Of a stretch of 64,000 nt of DNA, positions 1 through 14,300 are shown piece by piece. The stretch comes from Achatina immaculata. Taxonomy: Eukaryota > Mollusca > Gastropoda > Stylommatophora > Achatinidae. The notes beneath the pieces are model-generated. The model saw only the letters and a program-made list of their open reading frames with translations. It was not told where the DNA came from and made no database searches. Numbering within the stretch: the first letter of the stretch is position 1; each line of letters starts with the position of its first letter. A program made the position numbers and the translations under genes. The DNA lies in NCBI GenBank assembly GCA_009760885.1, contig CM019701.1:12669963-12733962 (forward strand). Direction: 5' to 3'.

Positions 1-599
1 AAAAGAAAAATATACCAAGAACTGTTCAGTTTAATACACTCCAACTATAACAACATTACATTCATTTCCATATGAACATTTAAGAGTCAGCTTTGTATGA
101 ACTGAGCACAGCTGAAATTTCATAATGAAAGATTTTTTGTCACTGATTTGTTAATGTGTAAATAAGAAGCTGACTCGCTGCTGGGAAGTGCTGTGATGAT
201 GAAACACGATAAGACAAACAGTTGAATCTGGAGCATGCTAGAGCAGCTATCATGAAATTCATGAGTGGACTTGTGCAAACTTCTCGGCCGATCTACCACT
301 CTGAGGAAACATATCAACTCCTACTCTTTGGCCGTGCTTATATTGCACAACAGCCTGTTTTAAGGAGTACAGCACTTAATGACACAGAGGCCCACATAGC
401 ACAGAGGAAAGTTCTAGATTCTTAATGATACAGAGATTGCACAGGTCAGAGACAGAAGTTCCAGGCACCTAATGATACAGAGCTCCACACAGCTCCAAGA
501 CAGAAGCTCTCGGTACCTAAATAGTTTCACACAGCTCAGAGACAGAAGTTTTGGGCACCTGGTGACATACAGAGTATCATATATACAGTATCATGCTTC
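1..599. other. Left edge, no gene recognised
   Basis: AT-rich. A short plus frame (222-425) starts LEHARAAIMKFMSGLVQTSR, but I cannot assign it. From about 420 to 560 a degenerate 60-bp repeat with CAGAGACAGAAG recurs three times. The missing esterase 3' exon was not found here. Confidence 0.4.
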
Positions 600-1620
600 T
601 ATGAACCAACAAAGCAATGGGTTCAGGTGGAATTGCTGCAGAATTGATTATGGAAGGAGGTCTAAATCTACAGGAACAGATATGTACACTTTTAGAACAA
701 ATATGGAGAGAAGAAAAACTCCCTAGTGAATGGAGAGAATCATTACTGATCCCAGTATTCATAAAAGGCGATAAGAGCAAGTGTAAAAACTACAGAGGAA
801 TATCATTACTACAAATTACAGAGTACTATCTATTATATTTTTAAACAGATTAAAACCATATAGCAAGAACATACTGGGAGACTATCAAGCAGGTTTCAGA
901 AAGAACAGATCAACCATAGACCAAATATTTTATCTATGTCAAAGAGCAGAAAAGTACTGGGAATATGGAAAAGAAGTACATAATATCTTCATTGACGTCA
1001 AGAAAGATTATGACAGCATAGATAGGAGCAGAATGTGGAAAATTATGAAAGAATGTGAGATACCTAATAAATTAATCAATCTGACCAGAATATGCATGAA
1101 GAATACAAAAAATATAAAGGAAGAAAGTCAGAACCCTTCTATGTAAGAACCGGTTTAAAACAAGGTGATACATTATCCGAATGACTGACAACTCACTACC
1201 AAAAATAGCACTAAGATGGACACCACAGGGGAGCAGAAGTAAGGGTAGACCAAAAGAGACATGGAGAAGAACAACAGAAAGGATGTTGAGCAATAGAAGG
1301 CTCACCTGGGCAAGAGCAGAAAAAAAGGCGAAGGACAGGCATTTGTGGAAAACCCTTGCGGAAGCCCCATGTGCCCTGGACACTTAAGGTTCAGAGAGAG
1401 AGAGAGAGATACATTATCTCTATTACTATTCATTCAGCCTAGTACTAGAAAAGGTAATTAGAAAAGTGAAAGAAGAAAGCAGAAGAGAAGAACAAGCTAA
1501 AATACTAGGATACACTGATGACACTGACCTTGTGAGGGAAACCATGCAAGAAGACATCAATACCTGCATACACCTGAGAAATGTGGCACTAAAAGTGTGC
1601 TTATTAACACACAATAATTA
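600..1620 (+). mobile_element. LINE reverse-transcriptase fragment (family B), interrupted by another LINE
   Basis: The plus strand shows RT landmarks in order: GSGGIAAELI, WREEKLPSEWRES, NYRGISLL, GFRKNRSTIDQIF, FIDVKK-DYDS, and after the inserted segment 1178-1407 ILGYTDDTDLV, a variant of the YADD catalytic box. Frameshifts and stops make it inactive. It is homologous to the copy at 51260. Confidence 0.82.
1178..1407 (+). mobile_element. 5'-truncated LINE with (GA)n tail (family D), copy 1
   Basis: It encodes a LINE C-terminus (LRWTPQGSRSKGRPKETWRR and AEAPCAL-), a stop, then GGTTCAGAGAGAG. It is flanked by an 11-bp target-site duplication, GATACATTATC (1167-1177 and 1408-1418), inside LINE family B. 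Confidence 0.88.
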
Positions 1621-1671
1621 GTGTATAAGTATACAATTATACATGAAGCACTGCAGTAAAGATGTGACACC

Positions 1672-1800
1672 AAAATGTATAAACTAGGAAAAAAGTAGAA
1701 GCAGCTTTATTACTTAACAACTACAAAGTTGTGACGTTTCAGCGTGAGCCTTAATCATACAAAAACATACAGGATGAAGAAACAGAGAGAGGAAATAAAG
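1672..1800 (-). mobile_element. Penelope-associated terminal sequence, copy 1
   Basis: This segment (landmarks ATGTATAAACTAGG, GCTTTATTACTTAAC, CCTTAATCATACAAAA) recurs at 47028-47120 and 62500-62640. It lies next to the endonuclease fragments, so it is probably an end of the same element family. Orientation is inferred. Confidence 0.5.
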
Positions 1801-1849
1801 TATAGATTCACATGAATGCTATTAAAAAAAAAAATTAATAATGAATAGA

Positions 1850-2625
1850 GCACTTAGCTGTAACAGTAAGAATGCTGGGTGATATCATAAAGATGTTTCT
1901 GCATGTGATTCCCTAATCTGAGGCCAGTCTCGCCAATATACGTTATTCTTCATCTTTTGCATATGATGACATATCACATTATGGGACTTGCATGTGAATC
2001 CCTCATGAAGAGTGAGGATAGTTTTGTAAAAGGTGATCGTTTTCGTTTCCCAGACTACAGCGCAGATAACGCAGCTTGACCTCAACACTCCCGAAATTTT
2101 CTCTGATCCACCCCTGTTGGCATACAAATGAGAGCCAAACCATAAGGACATCCTCGTCCACAGCCACTTGAAGTGGAGCCTTACATATATTGTTACCAGA
2201 AAATGTAACTGCCCCCACTGTGTTACCTGTCCTGTAGTCTGTTAAATGAAAATGATCACCTTTCCCAAAACTATCTTCACTCTTCATGAGGGATTCACAT
2301 GCGAGTCCTGTAATGTGATATGTCATCGTATGCAACAGATGCACATAACATATATTGGTGAGACTGGCCTCAGATTAGGGGACCTCATACAGAAACATCT
2401 GAACAACATCGCCCAGCATGCTTCGAAACCAGTCCCAAATCATTTCAATGCCTCCAACCACAGAGGCAAATCTGATTTTCTGGTAACAGCCATCAAACAA
2501 TGTCACACAGATGACACAAGGTGCCTAGTGCTTGAGAACCGCTACATTCAGGATTATGGGACACTGGAACCACATGGGTTAAACTCGCTATTCAGCTACA
2601 TCTAACAATCTCCTCTTCAACAATT
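1850..2625. mobile_element. Penelope-like element fragments: GIY-YIG endonuclease in two opposed copies
   Basis: The plus strand (about 2060-2605) reads PLLAYKREPNHKDILVHS in one frame, then CNVICHRMQ, ITYIGETGLRLGDLIQKHL, HFNASNHRGKSDFL and LENRYIQDYGTLEPHGLN. This is the RT-endonuclease linker and GIY-YIG endonuclease typical of Penelope-like retroelements. A second copy of the endonuclease start (about 1860-2050) lies in reverse orientation. Both are 5'-truncated; no reverse transcriptase remains here. Confidence 0.8.
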
Positions 2626-2939
2626 ATAATCCCCCTCCACTAAGCTCCACTCCCTTCTCACTTGTTACACATAGTTCAGAACCTCCTCACAGCATCACAT
2701 TACAACCCCTCTACCCTAACTATAATCATCTATTTTACCTTCTCCTGGCAAGGTTAACATTGTACCACTCTCTCTCCCTTCCATGGTTTCCCCACCCATC
2801 ACCCCCAGTTACGGCCCACCGACCACACATCACAGGTCTCCATTTAAACAGTCTCTACGCTCTACCATGCTCATTTCTGACACACAGCGTCGGACAAGCC
2901 ACATCTTCTTACTGTTACAGTTAAGTGCTCCATTCATTA

Positions 2940-3145
2940 TTAACTCTTTCCGTACTGCGTAAAAAAACACGGACGTTACGTTGGTACCGATGATGATGTT
3001 ACATGGCTGAGCGGGTGTTTTCATATAAGGGGGTCCCTTTATAAAATTCATTGTAACAAACAAACTCCTTCATCAACACGTGTGTATCTCATATTAAAAT
3101 AAGTGGAAATGAAAGAAGATTCCATAAATGAAGTTATTTATCTTT
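2940..3145. mobile_element. Truncated copy of the TTAA element
   Basis: It starts TTAA + CTCTTTCC at 2940, then runs about 200 bp homologous to the reverse complement of 53050-53264. Shared landmarks include ATTCCATAAATGAAGTTATT and the CACGTGTG region. The other end is not found before the esterase exon at 3306. Confidence 0.65.
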
Positions 3146-3305
3146 GAACAGTTAGAAATATATATCAGGACAGTAGAAAAAGACAAAATCATAAAGAAAT
3201 AATATTAGAAAAAAAAAACAACAACAAACAAACAGAAAAAAAGAATGAACCTTGGATGAAAACATGACAGAGGCAAATGGTGACAACTATAAAATTTAAA
3301 CTTAC

Positions 3306-3468
3306 CCACTGCTGGTAAAATTTGTTATCATTGTTATCATAAATTCAGAGATATTCCTGTCTGAATAATCGTATTCTTGTCTAGGAAATATGCCAAGTAG
3401 GTCTCGGTATGTGTCATTGATGAAGGGGTAGCCAAAAATGTATTCCAAATCCTGGCCATGGGAAATAC
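3306..3468 (-). CDS. Esterase exon 10 (catalytic histidine, SHGQDLEYIFG)
   Basis: 163 nt, phase 1 start and phase 2 end (GTGG|GTAAG). SHGQDLEYIFGYPF carries the triad histidine (His483). It ends NFTSSG, where the family normally continues 'nP N..', so at least one more coding exon is expected to the left. I found no convincing one in positions 1-3300. Confidence 0.9.
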
Positions 3469-6400
3469 CTAATGAAACAAAATAATTTTTTTAAAAAAAG
3501 AAGAAAATTTTCAACATTTGAAATCTGTCCATTTTTAAAAATATAAACAGGTACATTCATTAAGCAGGAGTCCAGGAAAGAGAAAAAAATTAATCAGAAA
3601 GTAAAAACACAATCATAAAGGCTTCTATTTAAATATAGACAAAATAAACCTTTTCTAACACAGTGTTCAGCAATGTCCCAGAATCTTTCCTGATATATTA
3701 GTTAAATCATTATCCAGAAAAGATTTTCACCATTATACACTCTGTTATTCTTCTTACTGAAACTTGAAATTTCTCCCAGGTGATATTTTGTCCATATTTC
3801 TAAATCACATTGTCTGTAAATAGAGATATAGAAATATTCACACAACAACAACAGTCAACGTGACTGAATGTAATAACAAAACTGTTGGATTAATTTTAAC
3901 CCCTTGACTCAGAAATTCCCACTAAAGACAAAATTAATTTTGCCCAGCGTCCTGAAATCCTACTATAGATGGATATCAACTCTAATGGACCTACAGATTG
4001 AGCTGCTTGAAAGACTAATCTGTTTGTAAACTGACAGGTAAACTGCTATAATCATTTAAACACTTACAATGTTCAGTGTGTAAAACATCCACTTTTGATT
4101 TCAAGATGTCAATGTAATCTGCCTCTATATATGTAAAACTAGATGATAAAGTTCATTTTATAATCTGTTTGGCTGAAGTATAATCCATGGGCTTACACAT
4201 ATAAAAAGTGACTTCTAGTGCTATCTGAGTTCCAGAGGTGAAATACATGGGAGAAATTCTCTTAAAGAACAGCAGCAAAGAATGAACAAAATGCAAGAAT
4301 CTTTTTTTTTTTTTTAATTCTAAATGTGTACACTTGAAATTTTAATCAGTAACAATGAACTTCTAGTTAGTAATACAAATTTTTCACTTTTTTTTTTTTT
4401 TAAACAAAATACCTGAAAATGGCACTTGAAATAACAGTTCCTGCTGCACAAATGGTGTTTTTTTATTTCCAGCCATAACAGTTAAGAGACTTGAACAATG
4501 AAAACAGTATCAACAAAATCTTTCTACAAGGTGGTGTGATCAATGAAAATACTCCTGAATTTAAATTATAGTTTTTTTTTTTTCTTTTGTTGCTACAGTA
4601 GTGTAAGAGTTAAAGATGTGTGTGTGTGTGTGTGTATAAAGCATGTATACAGATGCTTATGCACAATATTTAATGCTTACCTCTCCAATGAGGGTTGTAG
4701 TTGTTCCAAGAATTATACTCGAATACATAGAAGTAAACTGATGAAGTGAGCACATGAGATCGTATGGTGGTGCTGATGGCAGAACCAAACATGTAATCGC
4801 CCATCATCTGCAGACATGGAATATTAAAATATTCAGTGACATAATATTTTGAATTCCCTGGCACACTGAAAGATCCAAACCCAAGACTTTTAGCTCACAG
4901 GGTCACCTTCTTCTGTCTTCCTGCAGCTGCAGGCTGTTATTCCTTACAGCTGAAGTGGTGCAGATGTTGAGGCTCAGCATCAGACCTGACTGGGACCAGG
5001 TTAAGGCAGCTATTTCCTTTCAGTCCTGAGTGGAACTAACAAGCAGGGAGTGTGAAACACTTCTTTAGCAGACTTCACTGCCACAGGGAGTATAGCAATC
5101 CCTGCCCCATTAACCAGGCTAGGCCTATTACTTCCCTGCCCCATTAACCAGGCTAGGCTATTACTTCCCTGCCCCATTAACCAGGCTAGGCCTATTACTT
5201 CCCTGCCCCATTAACCAGGCTAGGCCTATTACTTCCCTGCCCCATTAACCAGGCTAGGCCTATTACTTCCCTGCTCCATTAACCAGGCTAGGCCTATTAC
5301 TGGGGGTATCAAGAAAGAAGTGGGACAGGGTCTAGCTCAGCTATAGTTGCCAACCCTGACACCATCATGTCAGCTATAGTTGCCAACCCTGACACCATCA
5401 TGTCAGCTATAGTTGCCAACCCTGATACCAGCATGTCAGCTATAGTTGCCAACCCTGACACCATCATGTCAGCTATAGTTGCCAACCCTGATACCAGTAT
5501 GTCAGCTATAGTTGCCAACCCTGACACCATCATGTCAGTTATAGTTGCCAACTCTGACACCATCGTGTCAACTATAGTTGCCAACTCTGACACCATCGTG
5601 TCAGCTATAGTTATCAACCCTGACACCAGCATGTCAGCTACAGTTATCAACCCTGACACCAGCATGTCAGCTACAGTTATCAACCCTGACACCAGCATGT
5701 CAGCTATAGTTGCCAACTCTGACACCATCGTGTCTGCTATAGTTATCAACCCTGACACCATTGTGTCAGCTATGGGTCAATGACAGCAAAATTGAACAGT
5801 GTCTTCACCCCCCGAGGGTCGCCTTAACTCTTCCCATGCCGCAGAAAAAAACGCGGACTTTCCCATCTGTGCCAGACAAAAAGCACGGATCTTGATATGT
5901 ATAAGGGATAAGTGTAAAAGAGTGTAAGAAATTATTTCCACATCATAAGTATTGTATTATACATTCAAATAGCTGTTAATCTATGAAGATTCCATAAATG
6001 CAGAATATTTTAGGAAAAAAGAAGTAATGTGACGTTTTTAGACAATAACTGTGTCCAACTTACCACTGCATAGGTGTACATCGACACTAGTTATCATCTG
6101 AGATGTCTAGATCGACTTGTCGATGTCATATAGTGATTATATGTGCCAAAAATCGCTAAAATAATGTCTGAAATAACTTTCTAACTACTCCTCCAGTTGT
6201 CCAATATGTCTAGATCTACTTAGGATACATTCAAGAAAAGTGCTCTAGTCATAGGGGGACATGTTTGCCTCCGAGGTCACACAAAAAAGCTGAAAACTTC
6301 TATTGAAAACATTGAATTTGACTGCCATTTGACCCCGTTGTCAATAATGCTTTGCAAAAAGAATGCTGGGTAAATGTGAAGTGTACACATAACATGCGAT

Positions 6401-9400
6401 CTAAAAATTCAACCGATTTTACACCAAAACAAACCAGAGACCTATCCAAAGGCCCAAGGCCGGAGCACGGAAACCGGATGCGGCCTGTCACGAGGCTGAC
6501 GGCTGGGAAAGAGTTAACCAGTGAGTTAGCTAGGCTTCATAACTTCTCATAATATGAACTATTTATCATGCTCATCTTCATCTCAGGGTGTGTAAGTACT
6601 CCCAGAAATAAGACTCACTGGCTGGATTATTGCATCTACAGTAGCTGTTGGACAGATAACGGATCAGGCAGACAATAATAACTTCAGGAGGCTCTGGGGA
6701 GCTGGAGACTCTGGCGCACACAGAGGCACGACATCTTTGTTTAAGATGAAAAGGCTAAGAGTAGAAAGGGGTGAAGCCAAGACTGAACATCATGGAAAAA
6801 GCCAAGCAGAGGAATTGTAAGTCAGTACAGAACTGATGCGCAAACATCAAGACAGACATCTTGAGGCCAGTGACAGACAAATCTGACAAGGATGAGGTCC
6901 TGGAGTGAGAGAATAACCCTAGCATCTGCAGAATAAACTGGGGGGTGAGGGATGAATAAGTCCCCTCTGAGAACAGAATAAACTGGGGGGTGAGGGATGA
7001 ATAAGTCCCCTCTGAGAACAGAATAAACTGGGAGTGAGGGATGAATAACTCCCCTCTGAGAACAGAATAAACTGGGGGGTGAGGGATGAATAAGTCCCCT
7101 CTGAGAACAGAATAAACTGGGGGGTGAGGGATGAATAAGTCCCCTCTGAGAACAGAATAAACTGGGAGTGAGGGATGAATAAGTCCCCTCTGAGAACAGA
7201 ATAAACTGGGGGGTGAGGGATGAATAAGTCCCCTCTGAGAACAGAATAAACTGGGAGTGAGGGATGAATAACTCCCCTCTGAGAACAGAATAAACTGGAG
7301 GTGAGGGATGAATAAATCCCCTCTGAGAACAGAATAAACTGGGGGTGAGGGATGAATAAGTCCCCTCTGAGAACAGAAGAGACGAACCCATGACCATAGC
7401 GTAACAGGGATGATCAAAGAAACACAGTTTATATTCGTTACTGGAACGGGTAATGGAGCAGATATAGGAATGTCCAGACTGCAGTGAAACTACTTCCTGT
7501 GATCAATCAATCAATCAATCAATCAGAACTGACGTCAACAGTTGCTGCACACTGAAGGATATATTAAGGGGACAGTACCATTTATAGACTACACCAAGAT
7601 GACAATCATAACCTAACCCGTACATCATTTTCTGCCGACTTCCTTGCCCAAAATTTCAGCACAAAATACAGTCAAGGTTTGTAGAACATAATTCTTCTTT
7701 CTACTTTCCCTCTTGTCTTCAACACTCTTTTATTTCAGTAAGCATACGCTAAGTACAATACTTTATCTCGGTGAATAAATACTGAATCCAGCAGTAATAA
7801 CTTACCTCGGTAAGCATAAACCGTATCCAGCTGTAATTAGTTGGCTGCGGCCAGTAGGTGTACTGGAAATTTAAAGCATCAAACAGGGCATTTTTGTCAC
7901 TGATATCGCGGTACCTGATAAACTCATTGATAATATTCTGAAATTGAGGCTCTGTCACGCCATCGATTAGATTTGGAAGGTTGGCTGGTGACAAAAAATA
8001 TATATATATATAATTAATTTGAAATCATTTTACAAAGAACCAAATGCATTACAGAACTAATAATACATTAATTACTAATAAGGCATGAATGACTAAAAAT
8101 ATTACAGAAATAAGAAGACAGGTTTCAAAGATAAGAAACATGACTGAAAGTATAACAAGTGTTAAAAGAATCTGAGAAAGTGCAGAAATAAGACAATGAT
8201 TTTCATACCAAGAAACAGACCATCAACAGAGGGGAAAAAAATAACACTCTTCAACAGGTAAAAAAAAAATGTGTTACTCTCCGAAATACAGGCATTCTCC
8301 AACTTACGACCGTCCAGCTTACATACAATGTTTACACCTAGAAGGTCTACTATTTTAAAACTTCGAGTTACATACAACGATTTGTATTATACATAGTGTG
8401 CATCAAAACAATGCACATCCACAGCACTTTGTAGGTTTCTTTAGTGTGCTTTATGTAAAGATAGGTACACTTTAAACTATATACTATATAACCGACATTA
8501 GATACAAATTGTACCAAACTGTACAAAATTATGTACAAATCTCACTTACAGACTCAAGAGCGAAACTAGTTTGTAACTCTGTAACTGTCTGTATCTTAAT
8601 ATTTTTTTTTAATTGTTATTTTTTTTTTTAATACAACTGCAAATCTTATGCCCCCTGCAGAAAATACTAAGGATGATATAAACATCTAAGGATGATATAA
8701 ACATCTAAGGATGATATAAACATCTAAGGATGATATAAACATCAAACTGAGTACAACATGAATGGCAGTGACATTCTTCATTTCCTGCCGAAGATCTAAA
8801 TAGCAAAATTTTTCAGGGAAATGTAATCCAAACCCGCTGACCAAACTATGGCATAACAACAGCCCGTTACAGATGCACCTCTAAGATGTGCAGGGTCTTG
8901 ATCAGCAATCTTTAGCTAATGCCTATAGCTGTACAGTCTTAAACATTTATGGCTTGAAAATTTACTATAAAGCAAATACAAGTTTAAAAAAACAAGAACA
9001 AAGAAACAAAGAAAACAGTTTAATGGTTAAAAACAACAAAAAATTGGCCAAAAATTTGAAGCTTCCAGAAAATGAAGTAGATGAAGCATTAGTGAAATGC
9101 TTTCTTATGTGAAAGCAGCAGGATCAAGACGAATGCTCAACATTCTTCAGCTGACACAGCTGTAAAAACAGTTAGCCAGCACATTATGTTTGGAAAACCG
9201 CGGCTGAAAACACAGAGTGCCGCTTCCGAGACAGGAAGATTATAAACTGGCGTCTGTTCACACACACATCAGTCCCATAAATGGTATTACACATGAACTG
9301 AAACGAAGTGAAGAAAAATAAAACTCAGGCTGAACATGATCGTGATAGTAGGCAGGTGAGCAAAAAGAAACAGAAAGAAAAGATAGAAAAGGAGACAGAA

Positions 9401-11255
9401 ACAGCAAGAATAAATAATGAGTATGTGATGCTGAAAAACAAGCAGTAATATCCAATATTTCAGGATAACAGAAATGACAAAACAATAAATAAATGAATGT
9501 ACACACAAAAAAACTGCATAAACTAGCTGCCTGAGATCATCCAAGTCTGAAGGTTTTTCACAGAAACGATGTCTCTGTTGGTGATACAGACTATTTATAT
9601 ACAGTTTAACCTGAAACAAAAGTGACAGTTTTCCTCACATCTTACTTGTCTCCTTCCCCAATGTATCTGTCAGTTTTGAGGGGCCAAAAAAACTTCTTGA
9701 TGGGGCTCAACAATTTATTCTGTATAAGGGACATTCAAGGACTTTGTTTGGGGCTCAACAATTTATTTTGTGTAAGGGACATTCAAGGACTTTGTTTGGG
9801 GCTCAACAATTTATCTTGTATAAGGGATATTCAAGGATTTTGTTTGGGGCTCAACAATTTATCTTGTATAAGGGATATTCAAGGATTTTGTTTGGGGCTC
9901 AACAATTTATCTTGTATAAGGGATATTCAAGGATTTTGTTTGGGGCTCAACAATTTATTTTGTATAAGGGATATTCAAGGATTTTGTTTGGGGCTCAACA
10001 ATTTATTTTGTATAAGGGATATTCAAGGATTTTGTTTGGGGAACAATTTATTTTGTATAAGGGATATTCAAGGATTTTGTTTGGGGCTCAACAATGTATC
10101 TTGTATAAGGGATATTCAAGGATTTTGTTATCTCCTCCATCCACCTCATGCGTGGTGGCCTCTGTTTCCTAACAGCTCTTGCTATTTTCCTCTTAAAATC
10201 AGAAAAAAAAAAGACGTACGTATGAAATATGCTCCTTCATTACGGACCATTCCTGCAAGAAGAGGTACTTTAAGCTGTCTAAGCTGACGTCGGAGGTCTG
10301 CTGGTGGATCAGGAAGAAAGGCATAGTTGACTCCAACAAAAGATCCATCTACAACTGGACCCCAAGGATTTCCAATTTTTCCAGTCTGGAAAGTACATTG
10401 AAAAATAAAAAAATGATTAACCATTTCTAGCTGGAAATCAAACTGGAAATAACATCTTACAGCTCACATCCTTCCCATGCTGTTAAATATCATATAGGGC
10501 TCATATGGTAGTTCACCAAGTTTTCCTGTTTTCGGTGAGCTTTTCAACCTTATCAGGGGATTTTATGCCTGCTAATTTGGCCTCTCTTAACAATGTCCTC
10601 TTTAGAGTTTCATGTGATCAACCTCTTTTTCTTCAGTCTGTTGTGCTCTGCTTGATAGTTTGTTTTGGGATTCTCAGACTGTTTCTCCTAATCATATGAC
10701 CAATATATGTCCATCTCCTTTTTCTGATCACACATGAGACAGGTTGTTGTTTGCTTATCTGTCTTATCTCTGTGTTGTTCTTGAATTCGTTCCACTTTAT
10801 AAAGAACATTTTCCTTAGTCATTTGTTTTCAAAAGAGTCTAATTTGTTGTCTATTTCTTTAGTTGTTGTCCAGCTTTCACATGAAATAACAGAGAGGGTT
10901 TTATTTCAGAAATGAATGTAGAATCAAAAAATTTTTTTGAGAATGTTCTAAATTTTATAAAACTAGCTATGTACTCTTCTGTAACATGATGATGATAGCA
11001 GGTGGTATCATTTTCTTTTTTTTTCCTGGTGCATGCGCATGAAGACTGGATAATCCGTTTTCAATAAGTTACATTGACCGGCTTATCAATAACTGAACCA
11101 TGACCTGTCAACCTCTTCTATTTTGGTGGAGCATTTATGCCAGAGTCTGGTTTTCTGAGAGGATTTTCAAGGCTTAGGACCTTGTCCAAATGTGGTTTGC
11201 CAGTTTTCGCTTCAAGAGTGAACCTCACTATTCCATGAAGAGCAAAGCTACATTT

Positions 11256-11288
<33 letters not shown>

Positions 11289-11290
11289 GG

Positions 11291-11327
<37 letters not shown>

Positions 11328-14300
11328 GGAGAAAGCACCTCACTGATCTGAGTGATAAACAGTGACAACTCCCTGTTGGACAACACAAAAGAAAAATGGT
11401 GGGTAATGCTAGCAATGCTGAACAGCAAGCAAAAATAAAACAGAAACTTCTGTCTGGAAAATCACATCTCTAATCTTTAGATTTCATGGAAAATCACATC
11501 TCTAATCTTTAGATTTCAAAGTTTCTGCTCACTTCCCTGTAGTGAAATGTGCACATCTCTTTAAAGTTTTTCTGTATATTTTAGTCTGAAAGAATGTCTG
11601 AAAAAAGTACAAACAAAAATAAAACTGCTAGACAGCAGACCATAAAAAGCATTCACACCAAGATTTGTAGGTAACAGAGGAAGAGGCCGCCCGTGCAAGA
11701 CATGGAGGGAGGAAATTACAGAAATCTTAAATATCCCATTATATGAAGCAAATCGCCGAGCCCTATCAAGATGTCTTTTTGTCCCTTCAACACTGAAAGA
11801 CATATGAAGAAGGAGACAAGACAAGACAATTAGACTGCCAAGAACAAAAGCCCATGAAAGAAAACAACAAGAAGAATTCCAGAATGAGGTCAAAACAGGA
11901 ACAGAGTAACAAATACACAACCAAAACCTCTTGCACAGATCTGCATGAAGCTCTGAAGCTTTTCCCATAATCTGGATGGGACTTATCTATTTTCACAACC
12001 ACTTCCTCTTCTTCTTTTTCTTCTGCATTTGAGGTTGTGGTCACGTCAGATCCTGATCCCTGTTGACATGGTAAAGCCCGCAGTCCTCTCCAGATCCTGA
12101 TAGGAGCCCTAAAGCTTTTGCCCCAAGCTTGTGTCCTCTGGCCATGTCTCACGCCTCAAGTGTGCATGGTTTAGGAACTCCTGAAGGATTCACAAGGACT
12201 AATTTGACGACTACTGTTTCTATTAACTCTTGGGAGAACACACACTGAATCTTTGAGAGCAGACAAGATTTGCTGACCCAAAGGCTGCTCATCCCAAGCA
12301 AACATTGGCAGAATTTACTAAGAAAGAAGTTTTTCGAGAAAATTATACTTGCAGCTTCTATTAAAAAAACTGACATGTGTTTGATTTTCATATTCTATGA
12401 CAGACCAGGACTGAACAGAATTATAAGCATAATTTCAACAACTTATGACATGCAGATGACAGTCATAATAGCAAGAAGAGACAAGAACTACTGGATATAC
12501 AGGTAAAGGAAAGCAAGAAGCGACAAGAACTACTGGATATAGAGGTAAAGGAAAGCAAAAGAGAAGTACTCAACTTGAATAAGAATAAAACTGAAATTTG
12601 AAATTATGGTCATCTACAAGAAAAAAGCAATCCCAGAATGCAAGATAACAATGAATGGCACAAGAACTAAAGAAGGCAGGCAAGTTCAGGTATCTGGGAA
12701 TAATTCTGATGTTAGATGGAAGATGTCTAACCCAAGCTAAGATAATGTTCCACAAGATGAAGAGTCTTTTGTGCAACAAACGTCAGCAAGTGTATGGAAA
12801 AGGGTGCTCCAGTTCTGATCTATGGATGTAGAGCCTGAGCAGTTACTAAAGAGATACAGCACCGTCTGGCAGCCATGGAGATCTTACAAGAATGTTAGGA
12901 CACCATGGACAAGAAAATCAAAAGAAGTTTTGACACAGACTGATTCAAGGAGACAAATAATTACAACGGTCAGGAAAAGACAGCCTAAATTTACAGAACA
13001 TGTCATGAGAAAAGGCAAACTAGAACACATCGTGACAACAGGAAAGTCAGAGGGGAAAAGAGGCTGAGGAAGACCAAGATAGAAAATCCTGGATGGATTG
13101 GCAAGATGACATGGAAGGAGCACACTAGAACAACTCATAGAGACAAAACAGACAGTTGTGGGCAGTTATGACCATCAATAGTAGGAGCAGCACCTGACAG
13201 ATAGATAGAAAGATTAACAATCATTCTCCACAAGTTACCCTTAAGTAAATATTGATTATGCATTAACAGTGGTCTCTCATAGTTGACTTTCAGACAAAGC
13301 AGCAATTGACAAAACATTAATTAATAATTTCCCAGCTAAAAAATACTTATCCATATAAAAGCTATTGCTAATACATTAACAATCTCCCTCACGGCAGACT
13401 TACCAACATCGCAACCATTGCTGAGGCATTTACAATCTGCTCAAAACTTCTGTAATATCGAAGACAATCCACCATTTGTTGTGAATCACTTGTCGGACAC
13501 CCCACTTCCCGGCACAAACGACGAGCATACTCCACTGAATCTGCTGTTCTGATAACTGCCCATTCACTAAGTTCGGACCCACTGAGCATGATGGCCTGGT
13601 GAAAGAGACCTGAAATTGATATACAAAAGATGTTCATACATATGTAAAATGAGGAAAGTCAAGAGCACATACAAATAAACAAAATATACAGGAAAATATC
13701 AAGATATAGAGGAGTAATTAAAAAAAGAACATACAGAAATAAAGTCTTCTTTTATTCCTGTATGTTCTTTTTCAATTACTCCTTTATAAATATAAAGAAA
13801 AAACATACTAGGATAAAGAAATGCATGCTAAAATGAAGAAAAACAGGCTGGAATGAAGAAATACATGCAGGAGTGAAGAAAAACATGCTGGTATGAGGAA
13901 AAACATGCTGGAATAAAGACATACATGCAGGAATGAAGAAAAATATTCTAGAGTAAAGAAATGCATGCTAGAATGAAGAAATACACGCAGGAATGATGAA
14001 AAATATGAGAGAATGAAGAAATACATGCAAGAATGAAGAAAAACACGCAGAAATGATGAAAAACATGCTAAAATAAAGAAATACATGCAAGAATGAACAA
14101 AAAATATGAGAGAATGAAGAAATACATGCAGAAATGAAGAAAAACATGCAGGAATAAAGAAATACAAGCAGGAATGAAGGAAAAAAAACATGCAGGAATG
14201 AAGAAAAATAAGCAGGAATGAAGAAAAATCATACATGAGATTAAGAAAAACATTTTGGCATAAAAGAAAAAAACAGGAAAGAAAAAAAAAAATAATTAAT

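Noticed and set aside
120..425. Two short opposed frames near the left edge as the missing esterase exon
   Set aside because: Neither begins with a phase-2 acceptor nor contains the expected sequence after NFTSSG.
5309..7417. Repeat-protein-like frames on both strands (MVSGLATIAD units, YSSLTPSLFCSQRG units)
   Set aside because: Simple consequence of 33-bp and 45-bp periods inside esterase introns.
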